Shown here: positions 1 through 6,937 of the stretch, in pieces
How positions within the stretch are numbered: the stretch's first letter is position 1
How the letters are laid out: every line of letters starts with the position of its first letter
Origin: Gammaproteobacteria bacterium
GTDB lineage: Bacteria > Pseudomonadota > Gammaproteobacteria > Steroidobacterales > Steroidobacteraceae
Length of the DNA: 11,755 bases
NCBI GenBank assembly: GCA_030038645.1
Contig: JASHSR010000228.1
Span: 1 to 11,755 of the forward strand
Reading direction: 5' to 3'
Program-made: the position numbers and the translations under genes
The notes under the pieces: model-generated
Databases searched by the model: none
What the model was told of the DNA's origin: nothing
The model's input: only the letters and a program-made list of their open reading frames with translations

Positions 1-41
1 GCTGGGGCGCAGGCTGACGCGCGGCGGATAGCCCCCGGGGC

Positions 42-1289
42 TCAGGGCGTGGGCTCGCGCGGGGCGAGTAGCGCCTTTTTGTAGGCGCTGGCGAAGGCCT
101 CGACGAAGGTGTGCGGGAGCTGGCCGGCCGGCATCTCGGTGAGATTGCGGTAGAACTCGGCAAAGAGAGACCAGTTCCTCGATTCGGTGCCGCCCGAGGT
201 CTTGCCGCGCCGCGCAGCCCGCTGGAAGCGGGCTTCGAGCTCGGCCGGGTCGAACCGATCGAGGAACTCGACGAACGCGGCCCGGAATGCCTCCGACGTG
301 GCGCGCTCATGAGCTTTCGCCCGCTCGACGGCTTCGCGGATCCACTGCACGGCATCGAGCCTGCGGCTGTCGTGCTGGGAGAGCACCTCGACCAACAGCT
401 CCTCGACCGTCGAGCGAACGAGCGACGGCCTCGGGTCCTCCGGATCGGAGGGAAGCTCGATGCGAAAGCGGCTGTGGATCTCCTCGCGCGCGCGCTCGAG
501 ATCCTTCAATCCGACGAGCGCCTCGCGCAGCAGGCGGCCCACGAGGTGCAGCAATCGCGGCTGCGCGTCGGCCGGCAGGCGGCCGAGCTCGACACCCGCG
601 CCGCGGCAGAACGCCTCGAGCCCCGTCTGCACTTCGTGCGGGACCGGAGGGGCGGGCCCGCGCGCATCGCGAGCTTTCATCGCGGCGCGCGCCAGGCGTT
701 CGATGCGGCGAGCGATCGCCTCGTCCTCAGCGCCGACGGCCTCTGCGGCGGCGGGCGCCGTGTCCGGCACAGGATGCGGCGCAACGGCCTGTCCATAGGC
801 GTTCACCGGACCGAGCCGGCGGCCCGAGGGACTTTCGGTCACCAGGAGCTCGTTGAGGTTCAAGACCGCTCCGAGGTCTGTCTGGGCCGCGCGGCCGAGC
901 CGTTGCAGCCCATCGATGTGAGTGGGAACCGGATCGACGGCGGTCACCGTCGAGGACCCAGCCGACTCGGGCTCGAGGGCGACCGCGAGCTGGTACTCGC
1001 CGAGCCGCAGCACATCGCCGTGCTGCAAGCGGTAGGGGCCGTATGCGCTGACCGGCCGCTCGTCGTCGTTCACGAAGAGGCCGTTCGTGCTCGTGTCCTC
1101 GAGCTCGTACTGCCCGTCGCGGAAGTGGATGCGGGCGTGGTGGGCCGAGACGTAGCGCTGGGGATCGGGCAGCACCCAATCGTTGTCGGACGAGCGTCCG
1201 ATCGTGCCGCCGGCCACGCCAAAGGTCATCGTGCCCCGCTCGCCGAGCGGCCGCCGATGCTCGCTGATTACGCGCAGTCGCAGCGCCAT
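42..1289 (-). CDS. tagH: Type VI secretion-associated FHA domain protein, TagH-like
   Basis: A 415-residue protein with an N-terminal forkhead-associated domain (about residues 8-105). The FHA phosphothreonine-binding signature is visible: GRS at 31-33, S48-x-x-H51, and TSTNG at 66-70. A low-complexity Ala/Pro/Glu linker (about 108-220) follows. The helical C-terminal region (about 222-410) contains the AFCRGAG start and the FVEAFASAYKKAL end, which I recognise from the T6SS FHA C-terminal domain of TagH. TagH proteins are accessory factors of type VI secretion, thought to act in threonine-phosphorylation control of assembly. I chose the ATG at 1289 over the in-frame start at 1319 because a GGGGA ribosome-binding stretch lies just upstream and the FHA fold begins at once. 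The gene is divergent from the DUF1820-purL pair, and only 41 bases of its downstream side are visible, so the rest of any T6SS cluster would lie off the left edge. Domain calls are by recognition. The TagH identity is likely but not certain. Confidence 0.85.
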   Translation of the reverse strand: MALRLRVISEHRRPLGERGTMTFGVAGGTIGRSSDNDWVLPDPQRYVSAHHARIHFRDGQYELEDTSTNGLFVNDDERPVSAYGPYRLQHGDVLRLGEYQLAVALEPESAGSSTVTAVDPVPTHIDGLQRLGRAAQTDLGAVLNLNELLVTESPSGRRLGPVNAYGQAVAPHPVPDTAPAAAEAVGAEDEAIARRIERLARAAMKARDARGPAPPVPHEVQTGLEAFCRGAGVELGRLPADAQPRLLHLVGRLLREALVGLKDLERAREEIHSRFRIELPSDPEDPRPSLVRSTVEELLVEVLSQHDSRRLDAVQWIREAVERAKAHERATSEAFRAAFVEFLDRFDPAELEARFQRAARRGKTSGGTESRNWSLFAEFYRNLTEMPAGQLPHTFVEAFASAYKKALLAPREPTP

Positions 1290-1346
1290 GGATTCCCCGA
1301 CAGCCGAAATGTCCCGCACCTACGCCTCTCCCCGGGTGCGAAGACA

Positions 1347-1352
1347 TATAAT
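1347..1352 (+). promoter_or_regulatory. Perfect -10 box (TATAAT) of the DUF1820-purL promoter
   Basis: A perfect TATAAT sits 35 bases before the ATG of the DUF1820 gene, in the 98-base intergenic region between it and the divergent tagH-like gene. It stands out in otherwise very GC-rich sequence. No good TTGACA-like -35 box is seen 16-18 bases upstream, so the promoter may depend on an activator or be weak. No convincing promoter for the minus-strand gene was found in the same interval. Confidence 0.5.
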
Positions 1353-1387
1353 CCCGCAGCAAATTAGCAACGCGCCCCAGGAAACCC

Positions 1388-1735
1388 ATGGCAGCGAGTC
1401 ACATTTTCAAGGTCCTCTTTGTGAACCAGGGCAAGGTTTACGAGGTTTACGCTCGCAAGGTGAGCCACGGGAATATGTTCGGATTCATCGAGGTCGAGGA
1501 GCTGGTGTTCGGCGAGCGCTCGACTGTCGTCGTCGACCCGGCGGAAGAGCGCATCAAGGCGGAGTTCGCCGGCGTCAAGCGCAGCTACCTGCCGATGCAC
1601 TCGGTGCTGCGCATCGACGAGGTCAGAAAGCAGGGGGTGAGCAAGATCACGGCGTACGAAGGGGCGAACGTCGCGCAATTCCCCGTGCCGATGTACTCCA
1701 CCCCGCACGGCGAGCCGCCCGGGGGCAAGAAATAG
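1388..1735 (+). CDS. DUF1820 family protein
   Basis: A 115-residue soluble protein matching the DUF1820 family as I know it from Pseudomonas and other gammaproteobacteria. Family landmarks are the IFKVLFVNQGKVYEVYA start, GFIEVEELVFGE (about residues 30-41), VVVDPAEE (45-52), the YLPMHSVLRIDEV stretch in the middle, and a proline-rich end containing FPVPM. No enzymatic motif, signal peptide or membrane segment is visible, and the family has no established function that I know of. An AGGAA ribosome binding site at 1379-1383 supports the ATG at 1388. The stop codon lies 4 bases before the purL start, so the two genes are probably co-transcribed and perhaps translationally coupled. A link to purine synthesis is therefore possible, but this rests on position alone. 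Confidence 0.9.
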   Translation: MAASHIFKVLFVNQGKVYEVYARKVSHGNMFGFIEVEELVFGERSTVVVDPAEERIKAEFAGVKRSYLPMHSVLRIDEVRKQGVSKITAYEGANVAQFPVPMYSTPHGEPPGGKK

Positions 1736-1739
1736 CGCG

Positions 1740-4700
1740 ATGCTCTCGCTGCCCGGCGCTCCGGCTCTCTCCGACTTTCGCATCGCGAAACTCCTCACAC
1801 GGCTCGCCGCGCTCGACCCCTCGGTGCGCGGCCTCGCGTCGCGCTTTGTCCACTTCGTCGATACCGCCCGGGAGCTCACGAGCGAGGAGGCGGCGATTCT
1901 CACCCGGTTGCTCGAGTACGGTCCCCGGATGGAGGGGCTCGCGCCCGAAGCGATCGGCACCGATCGGCGTGCGGATGAGCCGGGGCGCCTGACGAGCCGG
2001 GCGCCGCGGCGTGCCGCCGGAGAAGGTCCAGAGGCGCCCGACGGCCAGCTGCTGCTCGTCGTGCCGCGCGCCGGCACCGTCTCGCCCTGGTCCAGCAAGG
2101 CGACCGACATCGCGCGTGTCTGTGGCCTCGAGGCGGTGCGCCGCATCGAGCGTGGGATCGCGTACCGCGTGCGTGCTGCGCGGCGGCTCGAGCCCGCCGA
2201 GCTTTTGAGGCTCGCGGCGCCGCTCTTCGATCGCATGACCGAGATGGTCGTGCTCGAGATGGGCGCGGCCGCCGCGCTCTTTCAGCACGAGGCGCCTCGC
2301 GCGCTGCGGACGGTCTCGCTCGCGCGCGGCCGCGCCGCGCTGCAGGCGGCCAACGAGGAGCTCGGACTCGCGCTCTCTGCGGATGAGATCGACTACCTGC
2401 TCGAGAGCTTCCGGCGTCTCGGGCGCGATCCGACCGATGCCGAGCTGATGATGTTCGCGCAGGCGAATTCCGAGCACTGCCGGCACAAGATCTTCAACGC
2501 CCGCTGGATCATCGACGGCGAGGAGCGCGCAGCGACGCTGTTCGAGATGATCCGCCACACGCGCGCGAGCCATCCGGCGGGCGTGCTCTCTGCGTATCGC
2601 GACAACGCGGCGGTCATCGAAGGTCCGATCGGCACCCGCTACTTTGCGGATCCCGCGACCGGCGCGTATCGAGGCGTGCGCGAGCCGATCGACATCCTGA
2701 TGAAGGTCGAGACGCACAATCACCCGACCGCCATCTCGCCCTTCCCGGGAGCGGCCACCGGCTCGGGCGGGGAGATCCGCGACGAAGGCGCGACGGGACG
2801 CGGCGGCAAGCCGAAGGCCGGCCTCACGGGATTCACGGTCTCGCACCTCGAGATCCCCGAGCTCCGGCAGCCGTGGGAGCAGGCGATCGGCCGTCCCGAC
2901 CGCATCGCCTCGGCGCTCGAGATCATGCTCGAGGGGCCGATCGGCGCGGCCGCCTTCAACAACGAGTTCGGGCGGCCGAACGTGTGCGGCTACTTCCGCA
3001 CGTTCGAGCAGCGCGCTGTTCCGCAGCGCGCGCAGGGCGATGCGTCAGGGGATGCGGCACATGGCGCGGCAGGCAATGCGCAGGGCAGCGCGCCGAGCGG
3101 CGCAGCCGGTGGCGCGCCAGGCGGGGCGGCGGCGACGAGCGGCGCGCAGCGCATCTACGGCTATCACAAGCCGATCATGATCGCGGGAGGGCTCGGAAAT
3201 ATCCGCCGCGCGCACGTCGAGAAATCCCCGATTCCAGTCGGCGCGCGGCTCGTCGTGCTCGGAGGGCCCGCGATGCTGATCGGCCTCGGCGGCGGCGCAG
3301 CCTCATCACTCGCGAGCGGCTCGAGCAGCGTGGACCTCGACTTCGCCTCCGTGCAGCGGGGCAACGCGGAAATCGAGCGCCGCGCCCAGGAAGTCATCGA
3401 TGCCTGCTGGGCGCTCGGCGCGGACAATCCCATCCTGCTCATTCACGATGTCGGCGCCGGGGGGCTCTCGAACGCAGTGCCCGAGGCGGTGGCGCACGGT
3501 CACCGCGGCGCGCGCGTCGACCTGAGGGCGATCCCGAGCGCCGAGCCGGGCCTCTCGCCGCTCGAGCTGTGGTGCAACGAGGCGCAGGAGCGCTACGTCG
3601 TCATCGTCGCGGCGGAGGAGCTGCCGCGGCTTGCGGCGCTCGCCGAGCGGGAGCGCTGTCCGCTCGCCGTCGTCGGCACGCTCGACGACAGCGGGCGGCT
3701 CACCGTGCGCGATCCGCTCTTCAATACTCTGCCGGTCGACATGCCGCTCGATACGCTGCTCGGCAAGCCGCCGCGCATGGTGCGCCGGTGCACGAGTCTG
3801 CCTCAGGTCGCGCGGCCGCTCGACGCCGCGCGCATCGATCTCCGCGAGGCCGCGTACCGCGTATTGCGCTTTCCGGCCGTTGCGGACAAGACCTTTCTCA
3901 TCAGCATCGCGGACCGCACGGTCGGCGGGCTCGTGAGCCGCGACCAGATGGTCGGCCCCTGGCAGGTGCCCGTGAGCGATGTGGCCGTGACGCTCGCCGA
4001 TCACACCGGCCACTCGGGCGAGGCCATGGCGATGGGCGAGCGAACGCCCGTCGCGGCGCTCGATGCGCCGGCCTCCGGCCGCCTGGCCGTCGGCGAGGCG
4101 ATCACCAACATCCTCGCCGCCGACATCGCATCGCTGCGCGACGTGCGCTTGTCGGCGAACTGGATGGCCGCGTGCGGCGAGCCGGGCGAGGATGCCGCGC
4201 TCTACGCAACGGTCGAGGCGGTCGCGAAGGAGCTCTGTCCGGCGCTCGGCATCGCGATTCCAGTCGGGAAGGACTCCCTGTCGATGAAGACGAGTTGGGG
4301 CGAGGGCGCGGGGCGCGAGACCGTCATCGCGCCGGTCTCGCTGATCGTGTCGGCGTTCTCGCCCGTGCGCGATGTGCGCCGCACGCTCACCCCCGCGCTC
4401 CGGACCGACGTGGGGGCCACCTCGCTCTGGCTCATCGATCTCGGCGGCGGGCACAATCGGCTCGGCGCATCGGCGCTCGCGCAAGTGTACGGCGAGCTCG
4501 GGGCCGAGCCCCCCGAGCTCGACGATCCGCAGCTGCTCATCCGGCTCGCCGCGGCGCTCGCGGAGCTGCGCACGGCCGGCATCCTGCTCGCGTATCACGA
4601 CCGCTCCGACGGCGGGCTGCTCGCGACGGTCGCGGAGATGGCGTTCGCGGGACATTGCGGACTGAGCATCGATCTCGCGCCGGTGAGCGCGGAGTCGCTG

Positions 4701-5885
4701 CCGGGCGTTCGGTTCCCAGCAGGCGCGGCTGGCCCCACGTCGCGGCTGGCGCAGCTCTTCGCCGAAGAGCTGGGCGTCGTGGTGCAGGTGCGCGCGGCGG
4801 ACGAGCCAAGGCTCACCGATGCGCTCGCCCGCCACGAGCTCGGCACGCATGCGCGGCGGATCGGCGCGCCGCTCGAGGCGCTGCGGCTGAAGGTGACGGC
4901 GGGAGCCGAGTGCGTGCTCGACGAGTCGTGGGCCGATCTGCGGCGCGCATGGTCCGAGACCTCCTACCACATGCGCAGGCTCCGGGACGATCCCCAGTGC
5001 GCCGAGGAGGAGCTCGCGGCGCAGACCGCGACCGACGATCCCGGCCTGACCGTCGCGCTGTGCTTCGACCCGCAGGAGGACATCGCGGCGCCCTACGTCG
5101 CGCGCGGCGCGCGGCCTCGCGTCGCGGTCTTGCGCGAGCAGGGCGTCAACAGTCACGTGGAGACGGCGGCGATGTTCGCGCACGCGGGCTTCGATCCCGT
5201 CGACGTGCACATGACCGATCTCATCGCGGGGCGTCGCACGCTGCGGGATTTCAAAGGCCTCGTCGCCTGCGGCGGATTCTCGTACGGAGATGTGCTCGGC
5301 GCCGGGGAGGGTTGGGCCAAGTCCATTCTGTTTCACGAGCGCACGCGGGATGAGCTCGCGGCATACTTCGTGCGCTCCGATACGTTCGCGCTCGGCATCT
5401 GCAACGGTTGCCAGATGTTTGCTGCGCTGAAGAGCCTGATCCCCGGAACCGATCACTGGCCGCGCTTCGTTCGCAACCGCGTGGAGCAGTTCGAGGCCCG
5501 GCTCACGCTCGTCGAGGTCCTCGACTCCCCGTCCGTGCTGCTCGAGGGGATGCGCGGCTCGTTCCTGCCGATTGTCGTGTCGCACGGCGAGGGGCGGGCG
5601 GAATTCGCCTCCGACGCGGCGGCGCGCGCGTGCGTGGAGGGCGGCTTGGTCGCGTTCCGGTACGTCGATCACCACCGGCGGCCGGCGGCGGCGTACCCCT
5701 TCAATCCCGGCGGCTCGCCGTTCGCGATCGCCGCGCTGTCGAATGCCGACGGACGCGTGACCGTCACCATGCCGCACCCCGAGCGCTGCACGCGCAACGT
5801 GCAGAATTCGTGGCGACCGGACGGCGCGGGCGAGTGGAGTGGATGGATGCGCCTGTTCCGCAACGCACGGCGGTTCGTGGGCTGA
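1740..5885 (+). CDS. purL: Phosphoribosylformylglycinamidine synthase (FGAM synthase, single-chain PurL)
   Basis: Cytosolic enzyme of de novo purine synthesis. It converts FGAR, ATP and glutamine to FGAM, the fourth step of the pathway. At 1,381 residues it is about 85 longer than the roughly 1,295-residue enterobacterial enzyme, which it otherwise follows from start to end. An N-terminal PurS-like domain (about 1-175) is followed by a linker, then two AIRS-like synthetase halves (about 260-1080) with FAQANSEHCRHK (239-250), MKVETHNHP (321-329), GSGGEIRDEGATGRG and DQMVGPWQVP (735-744). The C-terminal class I glutamine amidotransferase (about 1125-1381) has GGFSYGDVLGAGEG (1178-1191), nucleophile C1221 in GICNGCQ, and the His/Glu pair H1346 and E1348 in PHPER. 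All expected catalytic residues are present, so it should be active. The extra length comes mostly from two expansions, near residues 68-98 and 426-470, at points where the E. coli protein has short loops. It starts 4 bases after the DUF1820 stop. Confidence 0.98.
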   Translation: MLSLPGAPALSDFRIAKLLTRLAALDPSVRGLASRFVHFVDTARELTSEEAAILTRLLEYGPRMEGLAPEAIGTDRRADEPGRLTSRAPRRAAGEGPEAPDGQLLLVVPRAGTVSPWSSKATDIARVCGLEAVRRIERGIAYRVRAARRLEPAELLRLAAPLFDRMTEMVVLEMGAAAALFQHEAPRALRTVSLARGRAALQAANEELGLALSADEIDYLLESFRRLGRDPTDAELMMFAQANSEHCRHKIFNARWIIDGEERAATLFEMIRHTRASHPAGVLSAYRDNAAVIEGPIGTRYFADPATGAYRGVREPIDILMKVETHNHPTAISPFPGAATGSGGEIRDEGATGRGGKPKAGLTGFTVSHLEIPELRQPWEQAIGRPDRIASALEIMLEGPIGAAAFNNEFGRPNVCGYFRTFEQRAVPQRAQGDASGDAAHGAAGNAQGSAPSGAAGGAPGGAAATSGAQRIYGYHKPIMIAGGLGNIRRAHVEKSPIPVGARLVVLGGPAMLIGLGGGAASSLASGSSSVDLDFASVQRGNAEIERRAQEVIDACWALGADNPILLIHDVGAGGLSNAVPEAVAHGHRGARVDLRAIPSAEPGLSPLELWCNEAQERYVVIVAAEELPRLAALAERERCPLAVVGTLDDSGRLTVRDPLFNTLPVDMPLDTLLGKPPRMVRRCTSLPQVARPLDAARIDLREAAYRVLRFPAVADKTFLISIADRTVGGLVSRDQMVGPWQVPVSDVAVTLADHTGHSGEAMAMGERTPVAALDAPASGRLAVGEAITNILAADIASLRDVRLSANWMAACGEPGEDAALYATVEAVAKELCPALGIAIPVGKDSLSMKTSWGEGAGRETVIAPVSLIVSAFSPVRDVRRTLTPALRTDVGATSLWLIDLGGGHNRLGASALAQVYGELGAEPPELDDPQLLIRLAAALAELRTAGILLAYHDRSDGGLLATVAEMAFAGHCGLSIDLAPVSAESLPGVRFPAGAAGPTSRLAQLFAEELGVVVQVRAADEPRLTDALARHELGTHARRIGAPLEALRLKVTAGAECVLDESWADLRRAWSETSYHMRRLRDDPQCAEEELAAQTATDDPGLTVALCFDPQEDIAAPYVARGARPRVAVLREQGVNSHVETAAMFAHAGFDPVDVHMTDLIAGRRTLRDFKGLVACGGFSYGDVLGAGEGWAKSILFHERTRDELAAYFVRSDTFALGICNGCQMFAALKSLIPGTDHWPRFVRNRVEQFEARLTLVEVLDSPSVLLEGMRGSFLPIVVSHGEGRAEFASDAAARACVEGGLVAFRYVDHHRRPAAAYPFNPGGSPFAIAALSNADGRVTVTMPHPERCTRNVQNSWRPDGAGEWSGWMRLFRNARRFVG
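1977..2005 (+). repeat. Short near-direct repeat inside the first purL expansion
   Basis: Two copies of GAGCCGGG(G)CGCC, at 1977-1989 and 1994-2005, differ by one G. They lie in the segment of purL (about 1941-2036) that encodes extra Arg/Ala/Gly/Pro residues not matched by the short loop of the enterobacterial enzyme. They may be a trace of slippage or duplication that built the insert. Confidence 0.4.
3030..3149 (+). repeat. 12-bp degenerate tandem repeat (ten units) within purL
   Basis: Ten consecutive 12-base units stay in frame and encode tetrapeptides: AQGD, ASGD, AAHG, AAGN, AQGS, APSG, AAGG, APGG, AAAT, SGAQ. Nine of the ten begin with an Ala codon, usually GCG, and Gly dominates positions 3 and 4. 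The array falls in the loop between the GYFRTFEQ and YGYHKPIM landmarks, where the E. coli enzyme has only about a dozen residues. It is predicted to form a flexible, surface-exposed loop. Because the unit length is a multiple of three, gain or loss of units would keep the reading frame. Confidence 0.75.
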
Positions 5886-5894
5886 CGACTGCAA

Positions 5895-5927
5895 CCGACG
5901 TTATGGACTGACGTCGGGGCCGACGTC
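5895..5927 (+). terminator. Hairpin cluster after purL; possible terminator
   Basis: An 8-bp perfect inverted repeat (GACGTCGG at 5910-5917 with CCGACGTC at 5920-5927) begins 24 bases after the purL stop codon. A third arm, CCGACGT at 5895-5901, can pair instead with ACGTCGG at 5911-5917, so the two hairpins exclude each other. The following bases are only moderately T-rich, with no clean U-tract, so intrinsic termination is plausible but not assured. Confidence 0.4.
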
Positions 5928-6009
5928 CTATCGTCGTCTCTGCTCGTTGTTGCCTTCATTTGCGCGAGCCCATTTCTCGCTGAATCGCCATCAAAATCGC
6001 GCGACGGCG

Positions 6010-6038
6010 ATGGCATTCGCTCGCCGCGCCGATAGAAT
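6010..6038 (+). promoter_or_regulatory. Candidate sigma70 promoter for the Uma2-family gene
   Basis: ATGGCA at 6010-6015 (4 of 6 to TTGACA) lies 17 bases before TAGAAT at 6033-6038 (5 of 6 to TATAAT). Transcription would start near 6045, leaving a leader of about 28 bases before the ATG at 6073. This fits that start better than the in-frame ATG at 6010, which would lie inside the promoter. Consensus matching only. Confidence 0.35.
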
Positions 6039-6072
6039 GGCGCGCAAATCGGCAGCGGGCGAGAGATGCGAG

Positions 6073-6765
6073 ATGGACACGCTGCAACAGATCGAGCGCT
6101 CGATCCTCAGTCTTTCACGGGTCGAATTCGAGAGATTGACGGAATGGCTGCTCGAGCTGGCGCGCGCGCCGCTCCGGGTCGCGGAGCCTCCTGCTCGCAA
6201 GCCCGTCAGGCTCGGCGATCGGATGACGTTCCAGGAATATCTGGATTACGAGGCCGGCTCGCGCCTCCGCCACGAATACCTCGCAGGCGACCTGTTTGCG
6301 ATGAGTGGAGTGACACGGCGCCACAACCGGATTGCGGGTCGCTTGTGCCGCGCTTTCGAGGATCACCTGAAAGGGGGCCCTTGCGAGGTCTACTTCTCGG
6401 ACATGATGGTGCATCTGACAGTCGGTCGGGATGAGTATGTCTATTACCCGGACGTGATGGTCGTCTGCGATCGTGGCCAGCCGCAGGAGCGGCTCGTCAC
6501 GGACCCGAAGCTCATTGTCGAGGTCCTTTCGCCTTCGACGGAGCAGGTGGACCGCGGCGAGAAACGGTACAACTACCGCTGGATCCCGGAGCTCGAGGAG
6601 TATGTGACCGTCGCGCAGGATGCGACGGAGGTCACGGTGTACCGGAGGGCGGAGGAGTGGAAGCCCGTCGTGCTCGGCTCGCACGAGGCGACTCTGGAGC
6701 TCCGCTCGATCGGGCTCGCGCTGCCGCTCGGACGAATCTACGCGCAAGAGCCGCAGGCTCAATAG
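6073..6765 (+). CDS. Uma2 family (DUF820) putative endonuclease with N-terminal helical extension
   Basis: A 230-residue protein. Residues about 48-225 show the Uma2/DUF820 signature: MTFQEYLDYE (51-60), RHEYLAGDLFAMSG (66-79) with a following HNRI, YYPDVMVVCD (124-133), LIVEVLSPST (147-156), and D160 with K164 in the VDRGEKRYNY stretch. D127, E150 and K164 are the probable PD-(D/E)XK-type catalytic residues, so the nuclease core looks intact. The family is annotated as restriction-endonuclease-like, but its cellular role is poorly known. The first roughly 38 residues are a separate predicted amphipathic helix pair (LQQIERSILSLSRVEFERL) joined by an Ala/Pro linker. They resemble short antitoxin-like helical proteins, but I cannot assign a family. 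The ATG at 6073 was chosen over in-frame starts at 5839 and 6010 because GAGAG at 6061-6065 sits 7 bases upstream and a promoter candidate overlaps the alternatives. It appears monocistronic. Confidence 0.88.
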   Translation: MDTLQQIERSILSLSRVEFERLTEWLLELARAPLRVAEPPARKPVRLGDRMTFQEYLDYEAGSRLRHEYLAGDLFAMSGVTRRHNRIAGRLCRAFEDHLKGGPCEVYFSDMMVHLTVGRDEYVYYPDVMVVCDRGQPQERLVTDPKLIVEVLSPSTEQVDRGEKRYNYRWIPELEEYVTVAQDATEVTVYRRAEEWKPVVLGSHEATLELRSIGLALPLGRIYAQEPQAQ

Positions 6766-6828
6766 GGCGGTGCGCTGAGCTCTGCGTCGCAGGTCCCGAC
6801 TCGCAGTCCAAAAGAGTTGGGTCGCCGG

Positions 6829-6894
6829 GCGCACGACGTTCGCACAACGTGCATGACGGCGTTCACACAGCGCACATGACGGTGTTCACATAAC
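6829..6894 (+). repeat. Three degenerate 20-23 bp tandem direct repeats
   Basis: The units run 6829-6848, 6849-6871 and 6872-6894. Units 2 and 3 are both 23 bases and agree at 18 positions, sharing the core CATGACGG, then one variable base, then GTTCACA. Unit 1 is shorter and more diverged. Unit 1 together with the first bases of unit 2 also contains a 5-bp inverted repeat, ACGTT/AACGT, at 6836-6850. The last unit supplies the TTCACA of the candidate -35 box, so the array could be an operator for a regulator. There are no spacers, so this is not a CRISPR. Confidence 0.55.
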
Positions 6895-6913
6895 GCGGGA
6901 GGGGGACTATGTA
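6885..6913 (+). promoter_or_regulatory. Candidate promoter upstream of the small ORF and glycosyltransferase gene
   Basis: TTCACA at 6885-6890 (5 of 6 to TTGACA) is followed after 17 bases by TATGTA at 6908-6913 (3 of 6 to TATAAT). The segment ACTATGTAAACT is AT-rich against a GC-rich background. Transcription would begin near 6920, just before the GGAGG at 6927. The -10 match is weak. Confidence 0.35.
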
Positions 6914-6937
6914 AACTTGCCTCACCGGAGGCCGCAC

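Larger units (their letters stand above)
6766..6937. other. Non-coding interval after the Uma2 gene
   Basis: This stretch runs from the Uma2 stop to the GTG of the small reading frame at 6938. Its first 60 bases show only weak short inverted repeats and no convincing terminator. From 6829 it carries three tandem repeat units, then a promoter-like element, a purine-rich run (6896-6905) and a strong ribosome binding site (6927-6931). No RNA gene was recognised. Confidence 0.5.

Noticed and set aside
30..42. Hairpin AGCCCC/GGGGCT at the end of the tagH-like gene as a terminator
   Set aside because: The loop would be a single base and the arms overlap the stop codon. There is no T-run, so it is probably chance in a G/C run.
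111..1367. Plus-strand open frame opposite the tagH-like gene
   Set aside because: It is the antisense shadow of an FHA/T6SS coding region. The translation shows no domain.
1290..1387. PurR-type operator upstream of the DUF1820-purL operon
   Set aside because: No ACGCAAACG-type palindrome was found. Only the TATAAT box is convincing.
2873..5353. Long plus-strand frame overlapping purL in another frame
   Set aside because: Extremely Arg-rich, low-complexity translation typical of a shifted frame in high-GC sequence. No motif and no ribosome binding site.
3306..5894. Long open frame on the minus strand, antisense to purL
   Set aside because: It mirrors purL codon structure in GC-rich DNA. 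Its translation is Arg/Ala/Glu-rich with no recognisable domain, while the plus strand is an unambiguous PurL with all catalytic motifs.
5839..6072. Upstream extension of the Uma2 protein to 308 residues
   Set aside because: It would overlap the end of purL and run through the hairpin cluster and promoter candidate. The added residues have no family character, and the GAGAG site favours 6073.
6829..6894. CRISPR array
   Set aside because: The units are contiguous and degenerate, with no spacers and no cas genes in the window.
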